Below are positions 56,555-64,000 of a DNA stretch of 64,000 bases, piece after piece (the stretch's first letter is position 1; every line of letters starts with the position of its first letter). The translations under genes and the position numbers were made by a program. A model generated the notes under the pieces. It did no database searches. It had not been told where the DNA came from and was given only the letters and a program-made list of their open reading frames with translations. This DNA is from Gammaproteobacteria bacterium (GTDB taxonomy: Bacteria; Pseudomonadota; Gammaproteobacteria; Xanthomonadales; Wenzhouxiangellaceae), in NCBI GenBank assembly GCA_021772985.1, contig JAJFKX010000049.1, positions 124,001 through 188,000 of the forward strand, written 5' to 3'.

Positions 56555-57760
56555 TCAGGCTGCCTGTTGTTCCAGCATAGGAGCCAACTGTTTGAATATT
56601 TCCAGTACTTGCTCAATCTGTTGCTCAGTATGTGCAGCGCTCAGGCTGATTCTGAGTAATGGATTGCGACTGGGTGTTGCCGGTGGTAACACCAGGTTGC
56701 AATAAGCGCCACTTTCCAGCAATTGCTTCCAGAATGCCAGGGCGTTTTCTTTGCCTTTAATGGTAATGCCGATAACCGGCGATACCTCACTGGCCAGATC
56801 GTAACCGATGGCAGCTAAGCCGGCATGCAATTGCGCTGCACGGACGAACAGGTTTTCACGCAAATGTTTCCCATCGCGTAATTTGCGCAGTGTTACCCGG
56901 GTGGAGGCGATGGTTGAAGGTGTCGGTGAGGCAGTAAAGATATACGGGCGGCTAGCATAGCGAATCAAATCCAGTTCCGGGTGCTGGCTGACACAGAAAC
57001 CACCGGTAGCACCCAGACTTTTACTGAAGGTGCCGACGGTAAAATCGACCTCATCTTCACAATTTTGCAGTTGTGCAACACCGCGACCGGTGGTCCCATA
57101 TACCCCCAGTGAATGCGCTTCATCAACCAACAAGTAACCGCCATGCTCACGTTTCACAGCGGCAATTTCGTTCAACGGAGCCAAATCGCCCAGCATGCTG
57201 TACAGGCCTTCGACAATGATCAGGGCTTGGCTTGCGCGCTCACCCAGACGACGCATACGTTTGGCCAGGTCTTCCGGGTTGTTGTGTTTAAAACGGATAA
57301 CTTCAGCACCACCCAGTTTGCAGCCGTCATAAATGCTGGCGTGGCAATCAGCATCCAGCACAATGACATCACGAGAATTGCCTAATGCGGATATCACGCC
57401 CAAATTGGCCAGATAGCCGGTGGAAAATACGATGCAGTCACGTTGTCCATAAAATTCTGCAAATTCAATTTCCAATTGCCGGTGCAGGCTGAAACTGCCA
57501 TTGGCCATGCGTGAGCCGGTAGTGCCGGTGCCGAGCTGCTGGAGTGTGGTGCGCGCAGCTTCGATGGCTTCCTGGTCAAAAGTCAGGCCCAGGTAATTGT
57601 TAGTACCGACCAAAATTGTATGTCGGCCGTCTATAAGTGCTTCAGTCGGCGAAATAATATTCTGCATTGAAGTGCCGAAGGGGTCGATTCCGGCCTGGTC
57701 GAGCATCTGGCGGGCGTCGGCTATAGGTTGCAGTTTGCTGAACAGGGTATGGTTTTGCAT
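56555..57760 (-). CDS. spt: Serine palmitoyltransferase (3-ketosphinganine synthase), alpha-oxoamine synthase family
   Basis: 401 residues. PLP-dependent condensation of serine with an acyl thioester to give 3-ketosphinganine, the first committed step of sphingolipids. PLP lysine is Lys247 in TVGTFSKSLGATGG; DEAHSLGVYG holds Asp213 and His216; DADCHASIYDG has the stacking His140. By sequence alone it could be a KBL/AONS (glycine C-acetyltransferase or BioF) relative. The neighbours decide for Spt: a dedicated acyl carrier protein, a lipid hydroxylase, a CerR-like reductase and an acyl-ACP ligase, the order known from the Caulobacter ceramide locus. Cytoplasmic. Confidence 0.87.
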   Translation of the reverse strand: MQNHTLFSKLQPIADARQMLDQAGIDPFGTSMQNIISPTEALIDGRHTILVGTNNYLGLTFDQEAIEAARTTLQQLGTGTTGSRMANGSFSLHRQLEIEFAEFYGQRDCIVFSTGYLANLGVISALGNSRDVIVLDADCHASIYDGCKLGGAEVIRFKHNNPEDLAKRMRRLGERASQALIIVEGLYSMLGDLAPLNEIAAVKREHGGYLLVDEAHSLGVYGTTGRGVAQLQNCEDEVDFTVGTFSKSLGATGGFCVSQHPELDLIRYASRPYIFTASPTPSTIASTRVTLRKLRDGKHLRENLFVRAAQLHAGLAAIGYDLASEVSPVIGITIKGKENALAFWKQLLESGAYCNLVLPPATPSRNPLLRISLSAAHTEQQIEQVLEIFKQLAPMLEQQAA

Positions 57761-57802
57761 AACAGATATTTATGTCGGTAAAGGGGCGTTGCCAAAGGCG
57801 GT

Positions 57803-58048
57803 TTATGTTGAGGTGATATCCTGCAGTACTGCGATTAATTGTCCGGCAGTACGCACATCACCTAACCGGTTGACTGGAATCGAGACGTCCAATTCATCCT
57901 CAATGGCAGTGCACATTTCCAGTACCTGGACTGAGTCCAGGCTTAAATCAGCTACCAGATCAGTATCAGCCGTAATGGTTTGAATCTCCGGCTTGATCTG
58001 TTGCAGCTCGCGTTGTATCAACGCCAGTAAATCAAAGTCATTTTTCAT
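57803..58048 (-). CDS. acpR: Dedicated acyl carrier protein (AcpR-like)
   Basis: 81 residues from ATG 58048 (MKNDFDLLALIQREL), 1 nt after the stop of the hydroxylase gene; a longer upstream version is unlikely. The phosphopantetheine site is Ser39 in DLSLDSVQVLEM, the standard DSx motif. The housekeeping AcpP usually reads DSLD and sits with fabD/fabF, so this is a specialised carrier. In the Caulobacter pathway AcpR delivers the acyl chain to Spt after loading by AasR. Both partner genes lie beside it here. Confidence 0.9.
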   Translation of the reverse strand: MKNDFDLLALIQRELQQIKPEIQTITADTDLVADLSLDSVQVLEMCTAIEDELDVSIPVNRLGDVRTAGQLIAVLQDITST

Positions 58049-58049
58049 C

Positions 58050-58874
58050 TCAGACTGCCTTGCCGGTGATATCGTTATTACTGGAAATATCCTCCTGGCT
58101 GGTAACTGTTCGGACATTAATTTGTTGTTTTTCAGCCAGTTGAGCTACCCAGGGGTAGTGTTTTTTCTGCTCTTCGGTATAACCGATATTGAATACGGTT
58201 TCACTGCGTGGTACTGCTGAAGGTTCAGCCTGAAATGTGCCGGTTATCCGGTCCCAGAAAAAATTGGTAATGCCGAAATTAACATTTTCATTACGAAAAT
58301 GGTGCATCAGGTGATAGCGTTTCATGCGCTGTAACCATTTCCATTTAGGCACATATCGCAAATGCTGAATACAATGGCAGAATTCATAAAACAGTGTCGT
58401 CGCGACACCGGCAGCAAAGGCTGATGCCATACCTGCCATACCACCCAATAACCAGCCAATCGGCATGGTGACAATCATTACCGTAGGCAGCGTGGTGTAT
58501 AACGCACCGAATAAAACCCTCAGGTCATGTGGGTCTTGATGGTGTGCATAATGAATCCTTGCCCAAACCTCTGCTGTATATTTGCTCTTATACAGCTGTT
58601 GACTGTGCAATACATAACGATGCAACAAATACCAGGCAAGCGGGTATGCCAGTACCGCTGCAAGTGCCGGTAGGGCAAGCTGTGTATAGTTCTCGGCAGC
58701 CATGATCGCAGTGCTTGACGCAGCTATTGTGAGCATGATGTAAACCAGAATATCCGGATAACGAAAATAGGCAACGGTCAGGTCGCGCAAGTTCATTTGA
58801 TCCAAATGGTATTTATTGCGGCTCCAAATGGTCTCACCCGAATTTGTCGTTGTTTCGCTGGCTGAATTTGGCAT
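58050..58874 (-). CDS. Di-iron fatty acid hydroxylase/sterol desaturase-family protein
   Basis: 274 residues with about four membrane helices and the eight-His di-iron pattern: HRYVLH (85-90), HYAHH (108-112), HCIQH (167-171) and HLMHH (188-192). Members hydroxylate or desaturate membrane-embedded acyl or sphingoid chains. Its place between cerR and acpR suggests it hydroxylates the sphingoid base or the ceramide acyl chain (as fungal and plant enzymes do), but the site cannot be read from the sequence. The next gene starts 1 nt later, so they are coupled. Upstream 203 nt separate it from cerR. Confidence 0.86.
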   Translation of the reverse strand: MPNSASETTTNSGETIWSRNKYHLDQMNLRDLTVAYFRYPDILVYIMLTIAASSTAIMAAENYTQLALPALAAVLAYPLAWYLLHRYVLHSQQLYKSKYTAEVWARIHYAHHQDPHDLRVLFGALYTTLPTVMIVTMPIGWLLGGMAGMASAFAAGVATTLFYEFCHCIQHLRYVPKWKWLQRMKRYHLMHHFRNENVNFGITNFFWDRITGTFQAEPSAVPRSETVFNIGYTEEQKKHYPWVAQLAEKQQINVRTVTSQEDISSNNDITGKAV

Positions 58875-58901
58875 ACGGATAGGTCAAGTTATAAACGGAG
58901 T

Positions 58902-58919
58902 ATTTTAGCTCATTTGAGC
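58902..58919 (-). promoter_or_regulatory. Inverted repeat and -10-like element before the hydroxylase gene
   Basis: In the 203-nt gap between cerR and the hydroxylase gene, GCTCA(TT)TGAGC (58908-58919) directly precedes TAAAAT (minus strand, 58907-58902), 28 nt upstream of the hydroxylase ATG. It may be an internal promoter with an operator. The -35 region is weak, so this is a tentative call. Confidence 0.28.
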
Positions 58920-59077
58920 GTTTTTATCCCAATATCTGAAGTTGATAACAGCTGGCAATATGAAAAAGCATAGACCTGTCCGGTTATTGGCTCTTCAGTT
59001 GGACTGGTCGGGTGGTGTGAACTGGTTGCAGGGGAATAACCAGAGGTCACTGCTAAGATACTTTACGGCTTCCCGGG

Positions 59078-59995
59078 TCAGTCAAGGGGTAAGCCTCGCA
59101 GGCCTTCGATCAGCCTGGTTTGTGGCGTCCAATCAGTGGCATCAGTTAATGCTTGGCTATCAGTGGTCCAATCAGACCAACGCAGTTCACGTGCTTTGCC
59201 AGGGGTGAGTATAGGTTGATGGCCGGTAAGCTTGGCTATTTGCAGGTTAAGCCACGCTATACGTTTCAAGAGCAACTCCGGCAGCGGCAGTGTGCGGATA
59301 GTGCGGCCTGAATATTGCTGCATAATACGACATAGCTTATCCCAATTGTAATTATCCAGTTCACCGTCGTCAGGTTCAAAAACACCTGCGGACGGCGAGT
59401 TAAGCAGAGCAATTACCGCACTGGTCAAATCACTGATGTGTACCAGTGACAACCGTTGGTCAGTAGCCGTGATGCGCAATGCCCAGCCACGGTAGAGCAT
59501 CCGTAACAGCGGTAGCATTTCTTTATCACCGGGGCCATAAATTGCTGGAGGGCGAATGATTGAGCAACAAATCCGATTGCTCAGCTGGCGGCAAACTTGT
59601 TCAGCCTGATATTTGCTTTTGGCATACCAGGATAATTGTGGCTCGCGCGCCGCCAAACTTGAAATCAGAATAACCTGTTCGATATGGCTGTTTTCAACAG
59701 CTTGCAGCAAGCGCTTGGTGCCGGCGACATTGGGTTGGTAAAAATCTTGCCAGTCGGCTCCACGAACAGTTGCAGCACAATGTACCAATACCTCAACATC
59801 GTTGGCCAGCTCATTAAGGGCGGCTTGGTTTTCCAGTGCACCAGGGACTTCGATAATTCTTTTGCCAATGGGGACAGGTGAATGTTTGCCTTCGCGTATT
59901 AGCAGCTTCAGGCTATGTCCGGCTGCATGCAAGGTATGCGCCAGATGGCTACCGACAAAGCCGGTAGCCCCAGTTAATGCGATACGAAGCGGCAG
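59078..59995 (-). CDS. cerR: NAD(P)-dependent epimerase/dehydratase family, ceramide reductase CerR-like
   Basis: 305 residues if read from CTG at 59995. The extended SDR fold shows GATGFVG (residues 9-15), Ser112-Ser113, and the YxxxK pair Tyr124/Lys128 in SWYAKSKYQAE, then RPPAIYGPGDKEML. In Caulobacter the homologue reduces the 3-keto group of the (dihydro)ceramide precursor. No ATG, GTG or TTG lies between the upstream aasR stop (60004-60002) and the glycine motif; the first TTG (59932) would remove that motif. aasR and cerR are in the same frame, separated by the stop plus two codons, so CTG start after coupled termination, or readthrough, is needed. See findings. Confidence 0.82.
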   Translation of the reverse strand: MPLRIALTGATGFVGSHLAHTLHAAGHSLKLLIREGKHSPVPIGKRIIEVPGALENQAALNELANDVEVLVHCAATVRGADWQDFYQPNVAGTKRLLQAVENSHIEQVILISSLAAREPQLSWYAKSKYQAEQVCRQLSNRICCSIIRPPAIYGPGDKEMLPLLRMLYRGWALRITATDQRLSLVHISDLTSAVIALLNSPSAGVFEPDDGELDNYNWDKLCRIMQQYSGRTIRTLPLPELLLKRIAWLNLQIAKLTGHQPILTPGKARELRWSDWTTDSQALTDATDWTPQTRLIEGLRGLPLD

Positions 59996-60001
59996 CGCGG
60001 G

Positions 60002-61765
60002 TTACGCTGCGACGCGTTTAGCGGACGACTTGTCAACCACCCGTTTGATATCGAGGCGCTGCAAGTAGTCTTTTTTGGCGCCCGAGCGTGACAGCTTGCC
60101 TGAGGAAGTGCGCGGTAACGTGTGCGGCGGAACCAGGTCTATTCGACAATCAATACCCATTTCTGCCTGTACGCTGGCACGCAGTCGCTCAGCCAGGTCA
60201 CGTCTGACGGCGGGGTCTGCCTGACGGCATTGAACCACCATCACAGCAACTTCCTGACCTTCATCATCGGTGACGGAAAACGCAGAAGCATCTTCAGGGC
60301 GCACTTCGGGCTGACACTCTGCCAGAAATTCCAGGTCCTGTGGCCAAATGTTTCGACCGTTGATGATAATCATGTCCTTCTGGCGGCCGGTGATGATGAT
60401 TTCACCATCAACCAGGTAACCCATGTCACCGGTATTAAGCCAACCATCTTCAGATAATACTTCAGCAGTGATTTCAGGTTCGTTGAAATAACCGCTCATC
60501 ACGCTGGGGCCGCGTACGAAAATTGTTCCGCATTGTTTTTCAGGCACGACATCACCATCGGTATCCCGGATTTCCATGTCCAGGTCTGGAATGGATTTGC
60601 CGCAACGAACGAAACGGTTAACGCGGCGATCCTCAATCATTGGATCTACCGTAACTGCTATGCCTTCGTGACCAAGCCGATCAGCATCTACATATTCGAT
60701 ATGCACGTCACGCTCCAACGGCGCAAAGCTGATCGCCAGTGAAGTTTCAGCCATGCCATAACAAGCCAGGAATGCACGCCGGTCAAAACCAGCTTCTTGT
60801 AATGCATTGGCGAAATTGCTCAGGCTGCTGGGGCGGATGGTCTCTGCGCCGACACCGGCAACACGCCAGGCGGAAAGGTCCAGCCGTTCCAGATCAGAAG
60901 GGCGTACCCGGCGGGCACACAATTCATAGCCAAATGGTGGGCTGAAAGATACAGTTCCACCGGTTTCCGACATCAGGTTGAGCCATAAGCGTGGGCGCAT
61001 GGCAAAATCACGGGTGCCGATGTAGTCAACTGAGCGTTGTGAGGCCATTGGTGCCAGCACCAGGCCGACCAGGCCCATATCATGGTAGTAAGGCAGCCAT
61101 GAGACGCAGCGGTCGTTCTCATTCATTTCCTGACCATGCTGCAGGATGCCATTCAGATTATGCATCACCGCTTTTTGCTTGATCATCACACCGCGTGGAA
61201 AGCGGGTGCTGCCGGAAGTGTATTGCAAATAGGCCAGTTCATGAGCACCCAGTGGTTCCAGGGGCTGACTGTTTTGCGACTGTTGATCAAAATACTCAGC
61301 GCCGCCTACGTGTTGCACCGGCAGGCCTTCACAGGCGGTCTCCAGCATTTCCAGATAATCAGCAGGCGCCATGGCCAGCTCTGGTTTTGCGCTTTGAATC
61401 AGTTTGCGCAACTGCTGAATATAGGCTTCACGCCCGCCAAGGTGGACTGCTGCAGGTACTGGAACTGGAACTATGCCGGCAAATTGGCAGGCATAAAAAA
61501 AGCGGACAAAATCTGGGCAGGTTTCAGCAACCAATACCATCCGGCTGCCACGCTCAACGCCTAGATCAACCAGCCGTGAAGCCAGTTCCTGTGCTTGAGC
61601 GTACAACTCGGAGTACGGCAGCTTACAATACAGCTGACCACGTCCGTTGTAGAAGTTATAGCCGGTCTCGCCCCTGCTGGCGTACTCAAGTGCAGCTGCC
61701 AGAGTCGGGAAGCGGGCGGCGCATAATGGCAATGAGTGTGTTGTCGGTGTGCCGTTGTTAGCCAA
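60002..61765 (-). CDS. aasR: Fatty-acyl-AMP ligase / acyl-ACP synthetase (AasR-like)
   Basis: 587 residues of the adenylate-forming (ANL/FAAL) family: the AMP-binding core YLQYTSGSTRFPRGVMI near 180-195, LPYYHDMGLVG, the YGMAETSLAISF block, GRQKDMIIINGRNIWPQDLE, and the C-terminal lysine in SSGKLSRSG. It activates a free fatty acid to acyl-AMP and would load it onto the adjacent acyl carrier protein. Start is TTG 61765 with AGGGAG 9 nt upstream. It is the first gene of the minus-strand sphingolipid unit. The same frame continues past its TAA into cerR. Confidence 0.87.
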   Translation of the reverse strand: MANNGTPTTHSLPLCAARFPTLAAALEYASRGETGYNFYNGRGQLYCKLPYSELYAQAQELASRLVDLGVERGSRMVLVAETCPDFVRFFYACQFAGIVPVPVPAAVHLGGREAYIQQLRKLIQSAKPELAMAPADYLEMLETACEGLPVQHVGGAEYFDQQSQNSQPLEPLGAHELAYLQYTSGSTRFPRGVMIKQKAVMHNLNGILQHGQEMNENDRCVSWLPYYHDMGLVGLVLAPMASQRSVDYIGTRDFAMRPRLWLNLMSETGGTVSFSPPFGYELCARRVRPSDLERLDLSAWRVAGVGAETIRPSSLSNFANALQEAGFDRRAFLACYGMAETSLAISFAPLERDVHIEYVDADRLGHEGIAVTVDPMIEDRRVNRFVRCGKSIPDLDMEIRDTDGDVVPEKQCGTIFVRGPSVMSGYFNEPEITAEVLSEDGWLNTGDMGYLVDGEIIITGRQKDMIIINGRNIWPQDLEFLAECQPEVRPEDASAFSVTDDEGQEVAVMVVQCRQADPAVRRDLAERLRASVQAEMGIDCRIDLVPPHTLPRTSSGKLSRSGAKKDYLQRLDIKRVVDKSSAKRVAA

Positions 61766-62268
61766 AACTAGCGTCTCCCTGAAATCTCTATATGGACAGC
61801 GCGTTTATCGAGTGCTATCAGATTAATGCTTTCATCAAGGTTAGGCATGCATAAATCCTATTTTAAATTGGTTATCCATTACACATTCAAACCCGCAAAG
61901 TTTAGCAGTTGCGGTGCTTCTCAGCACCCGCACAAAACTAGCCGGCGAGACTGGTTGTCGGCAAAATGGCCTTCGGGTAGGCATATTGCCTCGCCGGATG
62001 CGCATAAATAAATTTGCTATTTTCTCTGCTAAGCTGATGCGTTGCAAGCATTTCTGACAATTTTACTACAGAGTGGGTAGATTTGTTGCTCAAATACAAC
62101 GTTACAGTGCTGGTTTACATGTGAATAGATGAGATTAAATAAAATTTGCGTTAAAAAAACAATCCCATAGGTATAATTTGTTGGGGATATGTTTGTGGTA
62201 AAAATACAACAATGGCGTTAACCACGCATACTGTAGGGATTGCTGAAAGAACTTGATAGATTGAAGAA
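61766..62268. other. Divergent intergenic region between the two sphingolipid transcripts
   Basis: About 500 bases without a supported gene, lying between the start codons of aasR (minus) and the N-acyltransferase gene (plus). It must hold the control signals of both. I see a TATAAT at 62172-62177 and AT-rich DNA near 62100-62200. A 68-codon frame on the minus strand (61841-62047) has no ribosome site and looks spurious. Confidence 0.7.
62146..62177 (+). promoter_or_regulatory. Candidate promoter for the N-acyltransferase gene
   Basis: A perfect -10 box TATAAT at 62172-62177, with TTGCGT (62146-62151) upstream at an overlong 20-nt spacing. Transcription would start near 62184 and leave an ~85-nt leader before the ATG at 62269. 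The -35 is weak. Confidence 0.35.
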
Positions 62269-63408
62269 ATGATAAAAACTAAACCAAACAATCAGCAGCT
62301 GACGTTAAAACCTGTGATATCGCGCGGCGATCGTCAACACTTTATGCGCTTGCCGCAACAACTATATGCTGACGATGATCATTATGTACAACCATTGAAT
62401 CAGGAGTTGAATCATGTTCTGTGTGGGCGCAATGCCTGGTCAAAGCACGCAGAACTGCAGGCATGGCTGGCTTGGCGCGGAAATCAGCTAGTGGGTCGAA
62501 TCAGCGCGCAAAGAGATCAGTTGCACACTGACCCGCAAATTGGCCAATTCGGTTTTTTGGAAGCAATTGATGATGCTGATGTGTTCAAGGCGCTACTGGA
62601 TACAGCAGCAAAATGGTTATCCAGCCGAGGTGCGACAAGCTTACAAGGCCCATTTGACCCTTCGATCAATGCGCAGACTGGTTTGCTGATCGATGGTTTT
62701 GATACACCTCCATATATAATGATGGGACATGCTCCCAGCTATTACCAGACACGCTACCTGGAATATGGACTGCAGCCCGTCCAGGAGTTGCTGGCCTACA
62801 TCATGGATATACGCTTTGTGGTACCAAAGGTCATGAACCGTTTGGCGCGCCAATATCGTTCTAAATTCCGAATCAGGCAACCGGATTGGTCTCAGCGAGC
62901 ACAGGAAATGGAAACCATGCGCAATATTTTTAACGATGCATGGCAAGATAACTGGGGCTTCGTACCCTACAGCAAAGCTGAGTTTCAGGAATTAGGCAAA
63001 AATTTGAAAATGCTGATCAAACCGGGTTGGGCCCATATCGTTGAGTATGAGGATCGTCCCATTGCCTTTATTGTGTTGTTGCCCAACATCAACAGCATAA
63101 TCCAGGATTTGCGTGGCAAATTGTTTCCGTTTGGCATTTTGAAGTTGTTATGGCGTCTGAAGTTTCAGAAAATTAAAACAGGTCGTGTTCCATTGATGGG
63201 GGTGCTGAGAGAGTTTCATGGCACTCCGTTGGCTGGCGCAGTGTCATTTTTGATGATCGAACAACTACAGATATACAGTGTGTCATCAGGGGTGACTCAT
63301 GCGGAACTCTCTTGGATATTAAAGGACAACAAAGGTATGCGCGATATTCTCGAGGCAATTTCCGGATACCCTTATAAGCGCTATCACGTCTATGCTAAAG
63401 ACATTTGA
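62269..63408 (+). CDS. GNAT-like N-acyltransferase, candidate bacterial ceramide synthase (bCerS)
   Basis: 379 residues. The layout LKPVISRGDRQHFMRLP, then LQAWLAWRGNQLVGRISAQRDQ and GFLEAIDDADVFKALLDTAAKWLSSRGATSLQGPFDPSINAQTGLLIDGF marks the GNAT-fold family to which Caulobacter bCerS belongs. A second GNAT half contains FVPYSKAEFQELGKNLKMLIKPGW and IAFIVLLPN. In that model it N-acylates 3-ketosphinganine. It is divergent from the other four ceramide genes, an arrangement that keeps all five structural genes within 7 kb. A general acetyltransferase function is the alternative. An LptF/G-type permease gene follows by 33 nt. Confidence 0.8.
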   Translation: MIKTKPNNQQLTLKPVISRGDRQHFMRLPQQLYADDDHYVQPLNQELNHVLCGRNAWSKHAELQAWLAWRGNQLVGRISAQRDQLHTDPQIGQFGFLEAIDDADVFKALLDTAAKWLSSRGATSLQGPFDPSINAQTGLLIDGFDTPPYIMMGHAPSYYQTRYLEYGLQPVQELLAYIMDIRFVVPKVMNRLARQYRSKFRIRQPDWSQRAQEMETMRNIFNDAWQDNWGFVPYSKAEFQELGKNLKMLIKPGWAHIVEYEDRPIAFIVLLPNINSIIQDLRGKLFPFGILKLLWRLKFQKIKTGRVPLMGVLREFHGTPLAGAVSFLMIEQLQIYSVSSGVTHAELSWILKDNKGMRDILEAISGYPYKRYHVYAKDI

Positions 63409-63441
63409 CCATTACCAGAATTTACCGGCAGAACCAATGGC

Positions 63442-64000
63442 ATGATCCTTAGACGATATGTATTAAGCGCGGTCATGCGTCCTTTTCTGGGAACTCTGGT
63501 GTTCCTGGTGGCCATTTATGGAGCCTGGGCCGCGAGCAAATTGATTAGTGCTGGTGGCGCAGTATCAATGACGCCCAGCGAGTTTTTTACGGTAATCGGA
63601 TTACAGACTCAGGTAGCGCTGGAAGTATTGGTGCCATTTTCATTATTTTTAGCCATCATTACTGGATTGGGTCAACTGGCTGCAACCCAGGAGGCTCTGG
63701 CCATTCGGGCTAACGGCGGTGGTGACAAGATGTTATTCAGCAGCGTGGCCGGGGTTGGCCTGCTGATAACACTGATCATCGGCGTGGAATCGCTTTGGCT
63801 CCGTCCGCAGGCTTATGAGCATATTTACACGATCAGCACGGCGATTGACCAGGACATCGATTTCAGCCGGATTGAAGGTGGGAAGTTTTATATCAGCCAA
63901 GCGAGCCAAAATGATCAGGGAGGACGAGTGATCTTTGCTGATCGGCGTGAGGACGACACCTTGTATCAGGTTTTTGTGGCACACACTGTGAATGGCCGCA
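63442..64000 (+). CDS. LptF/LptG-family permease (3' truncated by the window)
   Basis: The first ~186 residues are present and the frame runs off the right edge. It begins MILRRYVLSAVMRPFLG, with a hydrophobic helix FLGTLVFLVAIYGAWAASKLI, then VPFSLFLAIITGLGQLAATQEALAIRANG, the characteristic YjgP/YjgQ block, and a periplasmic beta-jellyroll beginning LWLRPQAYEHIY. LptF and LptG extract LPS from the inner membrane for export. This copy could be the housekeeping lptF. Its place right after the candidate ceramide synthase gene, 33 nt on, suggests instead a paralogue that moves sphingolipids. Confidence 0.85.
   Translation, partial: MILRRYVLSAVMRPFLGTLVFLVAIYGAWAASKLISAGGAVSMTPSEFFTVIGLQTQVALEVLVPFSLFLAIITGLGQLAATQEALAIRANGGGDKMLFSSVAGVGLLITLIIGVESLWLRPQAYEHIYTISTAIDQDIDFSRIEGGKFYISQASQNDQGGRVIFADRREDDTLYQVFVAHTVNGR

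Noticed and set aside
59078-59932. TTG at 59932 as the start of cerR
   Set aside because: It would delete the GATGFVG nucleotide-binding motif encoded just upstream in the same frame.
61841-62047. 68-codon minus-strand frame in the sphingolipid divergent region
   Set aside because: No ribosome site, odd composition, and it lies in what should be a control region; no similarity seen.

Overview
The window looks like chromosomal DNA from an unclassified gammaproteobacterium, probably free-living. The evidence is gene order: gloB next to mltD and the yafS-like gene, rnhA and dnaQ; pyrG-kdsA-eno-ftsB-ispD; yoaA-tsaB; and mrcB beside an LpoP-like lipoprotein gene. I saw no transposase, integrase, CRISPR array or phage module. 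Base composition looks moderate and fairly even. The genus cannot be named from the sequence alone.

Layout. 0-10 kb: the end of a flavin-halogenase-like gene, tRNA-Pro(GGG), folE2, a cell-wall group (lipoprotein, M23 peptidase, MltD), gloB/methyltransferase/rnhA/dnaQ and MltF. 10-21 kb: gltX, zur, a CpeT-like lipoprotein, a short (CIO-like) cytochrome bd oxidase, a kinase plus acyl-CoA dehydrogenase pair resembling the 4-hydroxyacyl-CoA pathway, a cysteine-rich exported protein, UspA, a YdeI-like protein, a TPR protein and a phasin. 21-28 kb: a TetR regulator and an acyl-CoA-binding protein divergent from a two-domain fatty acyl-CoA reductase, then sufE, cysS and pepQ. 28-38 kb: tRNA-Pro(CGG), an EamA permease, a BlaI/M56-TonB sensor pair, ppnN, a secreted ACE-like M2 peptidase, a Fur-box-controlled small transcript and srkA. 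38-54 kb: pyrG-kdsA-eno-ftsB-ispD-FHA, a 1414-residue glycosyltransferase containing a G10 tract, an exported protein, mrcB with its lipoprotein, yoaA, tsaB and tRNA-Gly(GCC).

54-64 kb is the most striking region. It holds what looks like a complete bacterial sphingolipid (ceramide) pathway. The minus-strand unit encodes a fatty-acyl-AMP/ACP ligase (AasR), a short-chain reductase (CerR), a di-iron lipid hydroxylase, a dedicated acyl carrier protein (AcpR) and serine palmitoyltransferase (Spt), followed closely by an ABC ATPase and two permeases. The divergent plus-strand unit encodes a GNAT-like N-acyltransferase (candidate ceramide synthase) and the start of an LptF/LptG-type permease cut by the window edge. 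In the Caulobacter model AasR loads a fatty acid on AcpR, Spt condenses it with serine, the acyltransferase adds the second chain and CerR reduces the ketone. The hydroxylase would decorate the product and the permeases could move it; those last two roles are inference.

Lipid metabolism recurs elsewhere in the window (fatty alcohol module, phasin, acyl-CoA dehydrogenase), as do envelope functions (two lytic transglycosylases, an M23 peptidase, PBP1b, a large glycosyltransferase). The strongest smaller regulatory signals are a near-consensus Fur box over a promoter for an unrecognised 82-residue ORF or small RNA, and a CTG-only start for cerR.
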